This document shows positions 1 to 10,097 of a stretch of DNA of 64,000 nucleotides, piece after piece. A program made the translations under genes and the position numbers. The DNA is from JAPORY01 sp965215385 (GTDB lineage: Bacteria; Pseudomonadota; Alphaproteobacteria; Rhodobacterales; Rhodobacteraceae): contig OZ244059.1 in assembly GCA_965215385.1 (NCBI GenBank), positions 62,001 to 126,000 of the forward strand, given 5' to 3'. Under the pieces are notes generated by a model. That model made no database searches and was not told the DNA's origin. It saw only the letters and a list, made by a program, of their open reading frames with translations. Position 1 is the first letter of the stretch, and each line of letters begins with the position of its first letter.

Positions 1-743
1 CTATTTTCCGAAGGGCACCGATTTCCACACGGTGACGGCGGCGGCGGTGCAGCGCGTGCCGGATGCTTTCAATACGCGCCCACGCCAGGTCTTGGGGTAT
101 CGCCCCCCGCAGGAGGTGATGGCCGCGGCCAGGGCCCGAACGCTCATACTCGTCGCAAAATGGCGACCGCATAATGATCGACTTGATCATCGGCTACTGG
201 GAAAAACATCGTCTCTCGTTCTGCCAATCCGTCACGGGTTTGCGGTCAGAACACCGGGCACAATTGGGTAATCCCGGTTCTTGGTGGAATGAAAGAACGG
301 ACGCGGGCACCTGCGGAGTGTCGAAAGGGTATGGGTCCGCCGGCCGCCGCGAACAAGCCTAGCCTATTCCCGGTTCCAGTCGGCATCGGGGTATCTGCCG
401 CTGCTTCGTATCGTGTCGCCGAAGCGCGGCGATCGGTGCCCGACAGATCAAGACGGAAAGGCGGCTGCCGCCCCCTTCAACCCCCGCATTATCGAAAGTG
501 TTCAATCGCGTGACGACGAGCCGCCGACATGATCAACCAAGGTGCCGGTGCCAAGATCGGATTGCACTTTACTTGCGCTTGACCGGAGACTGATCTAAAG
601 TCCCGGTTAGAGAGTGCGACCGCTGTTGACCACTGACAACACAGCGAACCATTCTTGATAACCCCGGCGTCTGCTCACCAGTTCAGAAGAACACTAAAGG
701 CGGGTGGAAAAATGCCTATTGTTGCACCTCAGTGTTGAAAGCG
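1..743 (+). mobile_element. IS30-family element, 3' part (cut by window edge)
   Basis: This matches the last third of the intact IS30 copy at 55,619-57,300. It holds the end of the transposase and then about 590 bp of non-transposase tail, ending in a terminal sequence (TGCCTATTGTTGCACC region, about 711-743) shared with the other copies. The left part lies outside the window. The long tail is unusual for the family and recurs in the other copies that reach this end. Confidence 0.85.
2..271 (+). pseudogene. IS30 transposase C-terminal fragment with lost stop codon
   Basis: The frame reads YFPKGTDFHTVTAAAVQRV and on to the PQEVMAAARA end of the IS30 DDE transposase. Sibling copies stop (TGA) right after AARA. 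Here that codon is CGA, so the frame runs on about 40 codons into the tail. The first two catalytic aspartates would lie upstream of the window. It is a decaying copy rather than a functional gene. Confidence 0.8.
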
Positions 744-1417
744 GGTTTCAAAAAAACCGGCGGAACTGTAAAAACAAACCGAACTTGTTAGGCTGTCAAC
801 GAATGTGACATCGTGCGCCGAGGAAAGGCGTAATCTCCTAGCGGGTGCGAATCCCGCCCAACAACTGTCGCTCCGGTTGGTAGCAAGCGCGGCGGATCAT
901 AGCGGTAACGATATGGTTTGAAGCACTGCGGATAGAATGGCAGCAATAGGCTGCTCAGCGACCATACAGGCCGAAACGCGAGTGAACACTGAGCCGGCCT
1001 CGAAACGCGTAAGACGCGTGACGACCTTTCTGTGTCTAAGGGAAGTCTGGCATCCGTCAAGAAGCGAGCGATAAGAGCATTGACTGGACGCGTCGGGGTA
1101 GTGGTGTGCATGTATGGAAGATGGGGAGCATCGAAACTGGGGAAGCCCTATTTGTGGTTTTGCACCGACTAAACCAGCAACCCATGAGGGTGAGGCTGGG
1201 CAAGCAGGGTGGCGGACAGGCTTGTAGTACTGAGGACACTGGGTAATGCCAGTCGCGGGAAGAAGCCTGACTATTGGGGTAGTATGGGAAGGACGAAACG
1301 GACCTGGCTACTGAAACGCATCGACTAAGGTCAAAGAAAGTTGGGCGACTCCAGAGCATACTTCATGAGAAAGCGAAGCAGGATTCGAGTTATCGATTTT
1401 ATTCGCTGAGCGATAAA

Positions 1418-2638
1418 GTGTCGAGTTTTGAGTTTCTCACGGAAGCTTACTCACGTGTTGAATACAAAGGTGGTGCAGAGGGCATTGATGGGGAGACTTT
1501 TGACGACCTTGAGGCGTATGGCGTTATGCGATGGCTTGAGGAACTTTCGCAAGAACTTCGGGAGCGGACCTACAGGCCGAAACCTGTGTGTCAGGTTCTG
1601 ATACCTAAGAAGCAACCGGGGCAACATCGCACCTTGGTATTCCATGCATCCACGACAGGGTGGCGTAGACATCGGTTTTACTTGTATTGGAACCGATATT
1701 CGAAGCCGACTTGGTAGCGGAACAATACGCGTATAGTCCGCGCCGGGGAGCGCATAGGGCGGTTAACCGCATTCATAAGCTTCTCAACACGGGTCATAAC
1801 GAGGTTGTTGACGGGGATTTATCGAATTACTTTGGAGAGATCCCCAGGCCGAACTCTTGAAGAGTATTTCCCGCTGTATTAGCGACCGGAATGTGCTGCG
1901 ATGGATTAAGGCAGGGCTGGAGATACCAACGGAACAGGATGATGGTCGGGGCGGAAAGTCCGTTCATCGACGGCACGCAAGGAACGGAAAAGCACTCCGC
2001 AAGGAGCACCTATTTCACCCCTTGCAAGCAACATCTACCTGCGAGGGTTTATTCTTGGTTGGAAAGCGTTAGACTATGCTCGGCGTTTTCAGGCGGTAAT
2101 TGTCAATTACGCGGATGATTTTGTCGTTCTCGGCAAAGCGAAGTCAACAGCAATGTTGGCAGCGGTCGAAGAGATAATGCCGAAATTAAAGCTGCCGATC
2201 AATGACCGCAAAACTCAATGCTTACGATATCCGGAGGAATCATTTGAGTTTCTTGGGTATCGTATTGGACGCAACTATCGCAAGCAAGGTACGGGGTCGT
2301 ATATCGGCACCCGACCAAGTCATGCGAGTGTTCAGAGCATATGCCGTAAGGTTAGTGAGCAAACGGCCGCGAAGCATGGTGTGATGGACACTCAAGAGAT
2401 GGTTGCTCGGCTCAATCGTATGATTATCGGCTGGCCAACTCCTATCGTCTTGGGCACGTCAGTCCCGCCTATGTTGCGATTGATGCTCACACGACGAAAC
2501 GGCTGCGACAGCGGCTCGGTCGGAAGCAAGGTGAAGTTTGGGAAATATGTGCGCTTCTTAGATGACAAACTGTCGAATACCTACGGTTTGAAACGCCTTG
2601 CGCCAATGACTGAGGGCTTTGCGTGGACGAAGTCATGA
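1418..2638 (+). pseudogene. ltrA-like: Group II intron reverse transcriptase/maturase, frameshifted
   Basis: Fragments in shifting frames reconstruct an intron-encoded protein. The N-terminal RT blocks (GGAEGIDGETFDDLE, LIPKKQPGQHR) lie at 1418-1640. The middle RT blocks (FEADLVAEQYAYSPRRGAHR) follow after frame changes near 1640-1700. The catalytic YADD box is present (2108-2119), then ESFEFLGYRIG and the maturase (X) domain with LNRMIIGW at about 2410-2440. No HNH endonuclease domain is visible after domain X. Several frameshifts mean no full-length enzyme can be made. The RT assignment is secure; the protein is non-functional as read. Confidence 0.8.
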
Positions 2639-2649
2639 TACCCAATGGG

Positions 2650-2684
2650 AAAGCCGAATGCGGGAAATACGCACGTTCGGTTTG
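2650..2684 (+). ncRNA. Group II intron domain V
   Basis: The 34-nt hairpin starts AAGCCGAATGCGG, has a GAAA tetraloop and returns CGCACGTTCGGTTT. It contains the AGC triad and the two-base bulge of the catalytic domain V. The stem pairs well, so this part of the ribozyme appears intact although the encoded protein is broken. Confidence 0.75.
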
Positions 2685-2740
2685 GCGAGCGGGGGAGAGG
2701 AAACCCACCTTAAGGAAAGGGCACCTCCCCTCGACTCAAC

Positions 2741-3129
2741 CACCGATGAACCCCAAAATGAAGTGTCTGCAAAAAGCAAGCTTTATGTGGTATGTTGGTC
2801 ACAAACTGACTGATTAATCGACCAGGCGGCAGGCACCGACCCGGCCATGTTATGGTGATAAAACAATTACTTAAGCGATAACTCGGCAATTGAACTTCAG
2901 GTTAATGCAGTGGGATTTGAACGGACGGACAAAAAAGTAGTTGAAGTCGCCGTTGCTCAGGGGTAAGCACGAGTATCAAATTATCGATCTCTCTCATCAA
3001 CCCTTCGTGAATTTGGAGAAAAGTGCGTCGCAATAGTCGGCTTGGGAGTGGTCAGCAATTGAGAATGAGTCGCGTCGAGAAAAACGACGGCTTTTGGGCA
3101 TAGTCACAGCAAAATCAAGTGAGGAAAGA
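2741..3129. other. Intergenic, no clear gene
   Basis: This stretch lies between the intron 3' end and the exported-protein gene. I see no recognisable coding region or RNA. A GAGGAAAG ribosome-binding site sits at its right edge (3121-3128). Confidence 0.5.
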
Positions 3130-3642
3130 ATGACGAAAATATCTCTCTCGCACCCAAAGTTTATTGTCCTGTTAGCGATGAAGCTGGCGATGCTAGTGAT
3201 GCCAGTTATGGCGCAAACAACTACGACCAATTTTGTCGATCAAGTCTTTTTTACTAAGGGCGACGGCACACTTCAGAACGGTCGTGATGAATTATGGCGA
3301 AATCCTGTAAGGCTTTGTTTTACCGTGACCACAGCTGCCTACACAGGGTGGGATTCAGTAGAGCGGAAATATATCAAAATTAAAGGATCAGTGCAGTATC
3401 AATGGTTACAAGGCGGGAGCGATGATTGGCGCACGACGGTAAACTGGTCAGAGGACGTGTATACTTTCGACGAAACTAGTGTTTCATGGAGGTTTGATCA
3501 TGATGGCTTCTCGGGTCGAGTTTACGCGACTACTGATGGGGGAATAGATTCATCATGGGATAGATTGACCGTCGCGGTGAACAAACCGGGGAGGTTCGTC
3601 GTTGGTAGCAGAGCGATGGTTGCGCAGACTAATCCATGTTGA
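3130..3642 (+). CDS. Putative exported protein, unknown function
   Basis: The protein is 170 aa from ATG 3130, chosen because GAGGAAAG lies just upstream and the product then begins with a proper signal peptide (MTKISLSHPKF, a hydrophobic core, and a likely cleavage after VMAQ/T). An upstream in-frame start at 3094 would add 12 residues without a good ribosome site. The mature part is rich in Trp, Asp, Thr and beta-type sequence (WDSVERKY, WLQGGSDDWRTTVNW), suggesting a small secreted or periplasmic beta domain. It has only two cysteines, one of them the last residue. I do not recognise the family. It stands alone among mobile-element remnants. Confidence 0.6.
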   Translation: MTKISLSHPKFIVLLAMKLAMLVMPVMAQTTTTNFVDQVFFTKGDGTLQNGRDELWRNPVRLCFTVTTAAYTGWDSVERKYIKIKGSVQYQWLQGGSDDWRTTVNWSEDVYTFDETSVSWRFDHDGFSGRVYATTDGGIDSSWDRLTVAVNKPGRFVVGSRAMVAQTNPC

Positions 3643-3893
3643 CGGAAAATTTCTTCGAGAGTGGAGTTAATTCCACTCTGACAGCTTTCGTTTCTTGATA
3701 CAATTGGTGTCTGCTAAAAAACCCCATTTTCTGGTCGAAGCCAAGACCAAGGAGACACCAGACGTGCGAATTTTTGCTCCAGCACGACCGCCTTTGCGGC
3801 CGCCGCATCGCTGATCGCCGCGCTGGCGTGGTAAATGATAACGTAGCCGTGATTGGAACCGGCCAACGCGGTCGCGAAGACCAAGTCCGCCGG

Positions 3894-4448
3894 TCAGTTG
3901 GAAACCGATTTTTCAACAAGCGAAGCGGCGCGTTGCTGACATTTGCGGCGGTCGCGCTCGGCCTCGCTCGGCCTCGCGGATATGGCGTCCCACGCGGACC
4001 AGATTGGCGGCAATGACGGAAATGCCGACCATTCGCGAGAACCCTTCACGGCCAAAGGAAAGGCCCGCTGCCGGCCATGACGCTCTAACATAGTGATCGC
4101 TGATTCAATCGCGGGATGCGGTTTGCGAGCCACCACAAAGTCATCCGTTCGCTCCGCAACGGTCCGGCGTCCGGTCTTGGGCAGCGTGACCTGATCCAAC
4201 GTAGCCGACAGGTCGGCATCGATCTTCGGGCGCCAAAATCCCTTATCAAGGCTTAAGCGTTTCAAGGTTGGATAGTCCCGTTGCAATGAGCGAATACCGG
4301 GCACGATAACGTCACGATCAACCCCTTTCCAGATGATCTGATGCCCAAGAATGACTTGATGTTGATCCGCAATCACGGCAACCGGAACGCCCAGTTCCAC
4401 TAATGTTCCGGCTCTGCCTGTCGATATCCAACGGGTATACGGCTCCAA
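3894..4448 (-). pseudogene. ISNCY-family transposase, C-terminal remnant
   Basis: The reading frame matches the DDE half of ISNCY-type transposases: EPYTRWISTGRAGTLVELG, then DQHQVILGHQ, LKRLSLDKGF and KPHPAIESAITMLERHG. After about residue 130 the frame changes. The terminal part (MVGISVIAANLVRVGRHIREAE) is legible in another frame near 3950-4040. The N-terminal half is missing beyond 4448. It is a dead element. Confidence 0.7.
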
Positions 4449-4545
4449 GACCGAACAGCATCCATATCTCTGGTGAAGTGAAAAATTGGCCTAATTGGCA
4501 CTTTTTTGATCCGGAATTTTAGTTTTCCCTGAGTTGTTCGCAAGC

Positions 4546-4554
4546 TTATCCACA
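4546..4554 (+). other. Exact DnaA-box sequence TTATCCACA
   Basis: A perfect consensus DnaA 9-mer in an AT-rich stretch with no gene, about 1.3 kb from two more exact copies at 5841-5874. About 0.5 exact copies are expected by chance on both strands of a window this size. Whether DnaA binds here is not known. Confidence 0.45.
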
Positions 4555-4581
4555 AGCAGACGTGATGCGAAAAAAGTACCA

Positions 4582-4591
4582 CCCCCCCCCC
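4582..4591. repeat. C10 homopolymer tract
   Basis: Ten consecutive C residues in non-coding sequence between the ISNCY and IS110 remnants. Two other tracts of exactly ten occur at 39,909-39,918 (as G) and 61,432-61,441. Confidence 0.9.
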
Positions 4592-4665
4592 GTCCGTGAT
4601 CGTAGACTCGGTCGGTGGCGCGCCGGCGCACTGCGAATAGCGACTAAAGACCTACTTGACGGTCA

Positions 4666-5593
4666 TCAGGCGGCGGATGGTGTTCGCTCCGCCCACAGAC
4701 GGTTATTGTGAAGCAAGGTATTCGCGAGTACGATCAACTTACGCCTGACGGCGACGAGAGCGACACGAGGGGGCTTTCGACGCTGGATCAGCCGTTGGTA
4801 GGGTTCCCGCAGATTGGCATTGTGGACCGACGCCGCAAGGGCGGCCATATAGAGCCGATTTCGTGGTCTTCGGTGCCCACCGGCGAGATGACGAGTGCCG
4901 GACAACTTGCCGCTGTCGCGAGCGAATGGTGCCACGCCCAATAGTACTGCGGCTTGCCGACCGCCGATTGATCCAAGTTCCGGCGTCCAGGCAGTGCGGC
5001 CGGCGGCATTACGCGAACCAATGCCCGGCACCGATAGCCGGATTTGATCGCGTGTTGCCAACGTTTCGGAACTTACAATCAGTTCTGTGATCTCGTCCTC
5101 ATAGCTCTTGATATGTTCGAGCAGCTTGCAACGAACAGGCCCCAGCCGCGGGCCGTCTCCGACCGCTTTAATCGGTATTTTGAGCGTCGCAGCCGGCTGC
5201 ACGAGCCGGGAACGTCTCACCGAGAGAGCCCGCAATTCCGCGATGGTCGGGTTCAGTTCTTGGGTTCGTGGCGTCTCCGGAAATACCGTGCCGAAGATAG
5301 CCAACATTTTAGCATCCACCCGTTCGGTCTTGGCCAACTGGCCGGTGGCTTTGGCAAAGTCTCGCGCTTGCCGCGGATTGAGCACCGAGAGCTCATAGCC
5401 GCGCGAGCAGGGAAGTGATAATCCCGCGATGGAACCGACCAGAGGCTTCCAAGATGACCCTTGTGGCCCGGTGTTGGCACCGCAAACCGTCAATTTTGCG
5501 ATCGCCATTGCGGTCGTTCGTGGCCGAATCGTCCCCGCCCTCAACATGCCGAAATAAACTTTCCTTGCCGACATCAATGCCGGCTACTATCAT
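4666..5593 (-). pseudogene. IS110-family transposase, frameshifted
   Basis: The N-terminus starts MIVAGIDVGKESLF (about 5593), typical of the IS110 DEDD/RuvC-like domain. After a frame change near 5400-5480 the sequence continues (LSVLNPRQARDFAKATGQLAKTERVDAKML) and ends in a Transposase_20-type domain: LSVPGIGSRNAAGRTAWTPELG, AVLLGVAPFARDSGK, RLYMAALAASVHN. IS110 enzymes use a bridge RNA from the non-coding element end. Any such RNA would lie near 5594-5760 or 4460-4660, but the element is broken and its ends were not resolved. Confidence 0.8.
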
Positions 5594-5840
5594 CGTCTCC
5601 TGTTCCGCATCTGGCGATAAGGCGGTGCTGAACATCTAGGCATCCATTCAGGTCGCGGGAGATAAGCGGGAAGATGAGACGATCACGCTATCCGACGGAT
5701 CTGTAGTCCGAGATTTAACCGATCCGCCGCATCCTGCGATACCGGTGACTAACGGTCTCGCATAGTGACCGTCGCCAAGCGAGCGGCGGTCACAATCCCG
5801 CGCCAGAGTCTAACAAAAAACGGCGTTAAAAAGTTCAACG

Positions 5841-5874
5841 TTATCCACAGGACAATCCTGGAAACTTATCCACA
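5841..5874 (+). other. Pair of exact DnaA boxes
   Basis: TTATCCACA occurs at 5841-5849 and again at 5866-5874, same strand, 25 bp apart start to start. The surrounding 200 bp has no convincing gene. Together with the box at 4546 this makes three exact boxes in 1.33 kb, now split by the IS110 remnant. It could be a DnaA-binding or titration site or an old replication origin; the sequence alone does not decide. Confidence 0.45.
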
Positions 5875-6059
5875 ACCCCATCCGTTTAATGATTCTGTCG
5901 TGTGGTACATACGCGATTTTTGCCGCACTCGGGGTCGTCTCGCTCGGGCGGAGCCGACGCTCGACTTGGCCCCGAACCAGGGCTAAGCCAAGCTTGAGCA
6001 TCTTATCTATTGCGACCTTCTGACGCCATATATGTTGTTGTCCCGCCGTAAGTTTTGTC

Positions 6060-6800
6060 ACGTCGTGGTCGCGATTTCGGGATGATTTTCGTCGTCATCG
6101 GCTGGATTCGAGTGCTGCAGCGGGTTATTTCGGTCATTTTCGCCCTGTCGGGCCGTGGTTCGGCGATCAATTGACCGCTCGAAACAAAAATCGTCGTTTG
6201 GTGATTGTTCACTGGCAGCGAAATTGTCGTTGTGTTGTGCGTCTCGCATGATGCGAATCGATGGTTCGCAGCTGCCACCATTTTCGCTCCGCGATGTGAC
6301 CGCCCGCCCGGTTTGGGGGGATGACGGAGCAACGTTGGTGGGATCGGTTAGTCGCAACGCATCACGATCTTGGCTTTAACCGGACCTTTGGTCGGGCGTG
6401 ACGCCAGGTTGCGGTGGTGAACGACGGTTGGGTGGCGTTGCGGAGCTGGCCGGCGGGAGCTTTCAAGGTGGGGGTGCGTGAGGTGGCTGGGTTGCTCCGC
6501 CACCCAACGGCAGGCGCGGCTGCATCTCATTGCGAACAACACGCGCTTCGTGGTGCTAGATGCTGGTCGGGTTCCGAACCTGGCTTCACGGGTGTTGGGG
6601 TTAAGTTTGCGGCGATTATCGTCGCATATGCCGGCCTTACATGGCGACCCGATCTTACTGGCAGAGGCCGTTATTGATCGGTCGCGTTTTGCCGGTAGTT
6701 GTTATCGGGCGGCGAATTGGCAAGCGTTGGGTTATACCAAGGGATTTGCGCGGTTGCCTGGTGGCCGCCGCGGTGGCGACAACACGGACAGCCGAAGGCG
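6060..6800 (+). pseudogene. DUF4338 / DruA-like protein, decayed
   Basis: In shifting frames the sequence reads EQRWWDRLVATHHDLG, then VNDGWVALRSWPAGAFK, then RQARLHLIANNTRFVVL, GRVPNLASRVLGLSLRRL, ILLAEAVIDRSRFAGSCYRA and ANWQALGYTKGFAR. These are the conserved blocks of DUF4338, the domain of the Druantia protein DruA, also common in insertion-sequence contexts. The ISAs1 transposase remnant follows at once. Multiple frameshifts make it a pseudogene. The N-terminal limit near 6060 is uncertain. It is one of three DUF4338 remnants here. Confidence 0.7.
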
Positions 6801-6936
6801 TTTTAGGGGTTTGATTTTAGCGGTCAGTCAACCGAACGGCTCCGGGGTTCTGACCCGCCGGGAGCGGCGGTGCCGCCACCCGCAGCGGCCGCTTTGCCGA
6901 CCGAGAAGCTCACGTGTTGATATGATTTTTTCGCGG

Positions 6937-8290
6937 CGATGATCGATTTTCGGTTCGCGAACGGTCAACGGTATTCAATGGCCGGTTACTTGACGATGGC
7001 GGTGGCGGCGCGGTTGTCGGGGCGGCGGCGGGTCTATGGCCACGCAATAGTTTGAATCATAATACAAGTAGTTTTTTCTGCTGCGTTTCGTATCGCAATT
7101 TGAGCAAACTGCATTGCCCTGCAGATCATTTTGCTGACTTAGGCAGATTAGGTTCCTATTATTCAGTGACATTGTCTTTTCAACTGGATCGCTGATCCCG
7201 GTGAACGGCACTAGTTCCTCATAAGTAATAGCAAATAGGAATTACTTCCCTGTTTTATTGTCCGAAGTACAAAATCGTACCTTTGCGGAGGCCTGGCGAG
7301 GGGTCTCGGCGTTTGTGGAATATGCGCAACACTTACCGCTGGCAACGAAGCTGAAGATCGGGGCGTTTCAGAGCCCGACGAAGGGTTGCTTCACACGGCC
7401 GAGCGAAGCGAGTTTTCGCTCCTTGTTCTCCCAGCTACCGCCCGATACGCTTGATAACGCACGACGGCAGTGGGTGGCGGCGACGGGGATCGCAGCCGAC
7501 GCCATTGCCATTGCCGGCCAGGATCGCAAAGGGGCTCGCAAGCCGATGAACTGATGACGGTGGCGGCGTTTGACCATGACAGGGGTTGGGTCATGGGTTA
7601 GACTCAAGTTCCGAAACCGGCCAACGCAATCACCGCGGCGCGGGCGTTGGTTCTATCTTTCGACCTTCGCAGCCGGACGGTGACCCTTGATGCCGGACCC
7701 AGCGATCCGACAACGGCGGCGATCATTATCGCAGACTGTGGTGCGGATGAAGGGATGACGGCGATCAAAGACAACCAACCGACGATGCTCGCGCAACGGC
7801 CAGCGATGCCGTGGGATGACCGGGTGAGCGTTCATGCGACCGTTGATCAAGGCCACCGGCGGCAGGAGTGGCGGCGATGCTGGATGTGAGCACCCCAGAG
7901 CCCGCGCCGCGCATCGCGATGGATGGCCGCGCACACGTCGCACCGATTGCGCGGCGGCGACAAAACAGCAAGTCGGGCAAGGCGTCCCATGCCGTCACCG
8001 ATGGGGTGACGTCGCTGACGACAGCACCAGCGGATGCCGCGAAAATTCTGGAACGGGTGCGCTCGCACTAGAAAATTGCCAATCGCTGACCCTATGTCCG
8101 GGATGTCACCGATGCTGCTGATCGGTGTCGGGTGCCTGCCGGCCATCCGGCGCGGAACTTAACCGGCGGGTCAAACATCGCGACTGCGCTGCTTCGGATA
8201 CCAGGTCGGTTTGCGGATCTCCCCGAAGCCAATCGATATTATTCGGGACAACGCGACGCGGCCATTGACCGCATTCGAACACCCAGTGCT
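6937..8290 (+). pseudogene. ISAs1-family transposase, decayed
   Basis: Readable pieces follow the ISAs1 domain order. The N-terminus MIDFRFANGQRYSMAGYLTM lies at about 6940. After an unrelated stretch at about 7035-7257 come FVEYAQHLPLATKLKIGAFQ, PSEASFRSLFSQLPPDTL and AIAGQDRKGARKPMN (7258-7554). Next are VAAFDHDRGWVMG (about 7560), SFDLRSRTVTLDAG and ADEGMTAIKDNQPTML (to about 7790), and a C-terminal block with NIATALLRIPGRF and ANRYYSGQRDAAIDRIRT near 8170-8270. It is interrupted by stops, frameshifts and the inserted segment. Confidence 0.7.
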
Positions 8291-8735
8291 TTGTTCAGTC
8301 GGTAAGAACCCACCGCACGACATTCCATGACGACCCCCATCGCGGTGATCGCACGATGCTATCGGCCGGCCGGTACTCTTGGTCGGTCGTGCGAAAATAG
8401 GCCCGAAAGCATGATACTCAGCGCGTTTGCCGCACCGGAGGCGCGAAACCGGCAGAATTTGCCGGCAACTTACTCACGATCACAAAGAAGTACACAGGAC
8501 CAAGAAACTTCCGTTTTTGTACCTTTGCGGCGGCCTGGCCATCGTATCTGAGCAGATGCAAGTCAGAGAACCACGCGAACGTAAGCCCTGATATCGGTTC
8601 TGAATTAGCCGTGGCGACGAAGTCCGTAAGCGATACCGTTGGGGCAGAACTATCAGCGAGCTCTAGTTGGCGCTATTTGATCGTTGTCAGCACCTGCCGC
8701 AGGAGCGTTTTCTATAGCCTAACTCGTCACCCCGT
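8291..8735. other. Intergenic, no clear gene
   Basis: I see no convincing gene here. A 20-bp stretch at about 8520-8540 (TACCTTTGCGGCGGCCTGGC) nearly repeats sequence at 7279-7298 inside the ISAs1 remnant, suggesting further scraps of the same element. Confidence 0.4.
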
Positions 8736-10085
8736 TTAATCCACTAGCTTGGCTTGCAGCCAGTGCTCCAACCAATTGATTGTGTAGTTGCCAGACTGAA
8801 TGTCTGGCTCTTCAAGCAACGCATGAAACATCGGAATCGTTGTATCAATGCCGTCAATAATTAACTCGCTCAACGATCGGGCTAGTCGTGCTAAAGCTTC
8901 TGTACGATCACGGCCGTGAACGATCAGTTTGGCGATTAGGGAATCATAATGTCCCGGAACGCTGTAGCCGTCATAAAGGGCACTATCCATTCTTACGCCG
9001 AGTCCGCCGGGGGCGTGAAACTGGGTAATACCGCCAGGACAGGGCGAAAACTCAGGAAATTTCTCGGCATTAATACGAACTTCAATCGCGTGACCATTGA
9101 CCTGAAGGCTCTCTTGCTGAAACGAAAGTGGCAGCCCGGCCGCAACGCGAATTTGCTCACGCACTAAATCTAATCCGAAAATTGCCTCCGTAACCGGATG
9201 CTCGACCTGTAGGCGGGTGTTCATTTCGATAAAGTAGAAATTCCCTTGATCGTATAAAAACTCAATCGTGCCAGCACCGGCGTAATTTATTGTGGCTACA
9301 GCGGCGGCGCAGAGGCGTCCAATTTGATCGCGCGTTTCGGATGACATCGCGGAACTCGGTGCTTCTTCTAGAACCTTTTGATGACGCCGCTGGAGTGAGC
9401 AGTCGCGTTCACCAATATGTACGGCATTGCCGTGCCCGTCGCCAAAAATTTGTATTTCGATATGACGCGGATTCTCAAAGTATTTTTCAATGTACACTTG
9501 GTCGTTACCAAACGCAGCTCGGCATTCGCTGCGAGCTGTGTTGAAGGCGTCAGCGAGTTCCGATTGGTGCCTAACGACTTTAATACCACGACCACCACCG
9601 CCAGCGGTCGCTTTAATGATCACTGGAAAACCAATCTCAGTACAAAATTGAGTCGCTTCGTCTACTGAAGCGATGCTCCCGTCAGAGCCTGGCACGCAGG
9701 GGACACCGAGTGCCTGCATGGAGCGTTTTGCAGTAATCTTGTCGCCCATAATCTTGATATGCTCGGCACTCGGCCCGACGAAGGTGATACCGTGGTCAGC
9801 TGCCACCTCTGCGAACAGCGGGTTCTCGCTCAAGAACCCGTAACCCGGATGGATGGCTTCGGCACCACTAATTTCGCAAGCCGACATAATCGCGGCGGCG
9901 GACAAGTAACTGTCGGCACTCGGCGGGGGGCCGATACACACGCTTTCATCGGCCATTCGGACATGCATTGCGTCGGCGTCGATGGTAGAATGCACCGCGA
10001 CCGTCGCAATGCCCATTTCGCGAGCGGCTCTGACGACGCGGAGAGCAATTTCACCCCGGTTGGCAATTAAGATTTTGCTGAACAT
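8736..10085 (-). CDS. accC: Biotin carboxylase subunit of acetyl-CoA carboxylase
   Basis: This is a full-length (449 aa) biotin carboxylase, which carboxylates the biotin on AccB using ATP and bicarbonate, the first step of fatty-acid synthesis in the cytoplasm. Landmarks: MFSKILIANRGEIALRV at the start, HPGYGFLSEN, the ATP-grasp glycine loop TAGGGGRGIKVV (about residues 160-171), ERDCSLQRRHQKVLEEAPS, and the active-site region FIEMNTRLQVEHPVTE (about 285-300). It lies 12 bp downstream of accB and is surely co-transcribed. No defects seen. Confidence 0.97.
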   Translation of the reverse strand: MFSKILIANRGEIALRVVRAAREMGIATVAVHSTIDADAMHVRMADESVCIGPPPSADSYLSAAAIMSACEISGAEAIHPGYGFLSENPLFAEVAADHGITFVGPSAEHIKIMGDKITAKRSMQALGVPCVPGSDGSIASVDEATQFCTEIGFPVIIKATAGGGGRGIKVVRHQSELADAFNTARSECRAAFGNDQVYIEKYFENPRHIEIQIFGDGHGNAVHIGERDCSLQRRHQKVLEEAPSSAMSSETRDQIGRLCAAAVATINYAGAGTIEFLYDQGNFYFIEMNTRLQVEHPVTEAIFGLDLVREQIRVAAGLPLSFQQESLQVNGHAIEVRINAEKFPEFSPCPGGITQFHAPGGLGVRMDSALYDGYSVPGHYDSLIAKLIVHGRDRTEALARLARSLSELIIDGIDTTIPMFHALLEEPDIQSGNYTINWLEHWLQAKLVD

Positions 10086-10097
10086 TCTATCGGCACG

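Larger units (their letters stand above)
813..2740 (+). mobile_element. Group II intron (degenerate retroelement)
   Basis: The segment opens with the group II 5' consensus GTGCG (813-817), contains a reverse transcriptase/maturase reading frame, and ends with a domain V-like hairpin followed by a domain VI-like stem (about 2690-2735). These boundaries are the usual signatures of bacterial group II introns; the exact 3' splice site (about 2738-2740) is inferred from the distance to domain V. The protein is broken, so mobility would need help in trans. Exon-binding sites were not resolved. Confidence 0.75.

Noticed and set aside
788..1359. Minus-strand frames of about 100 codons
   Set aside because: They lie antisense in the structured 5' part of the group II intron and show no protein family features.
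5765..5986. Plus-strand frame over the DnaA boxes
   Set aside because: The composition looks random and it overlaps the box pair; no ribosome site or family motif.
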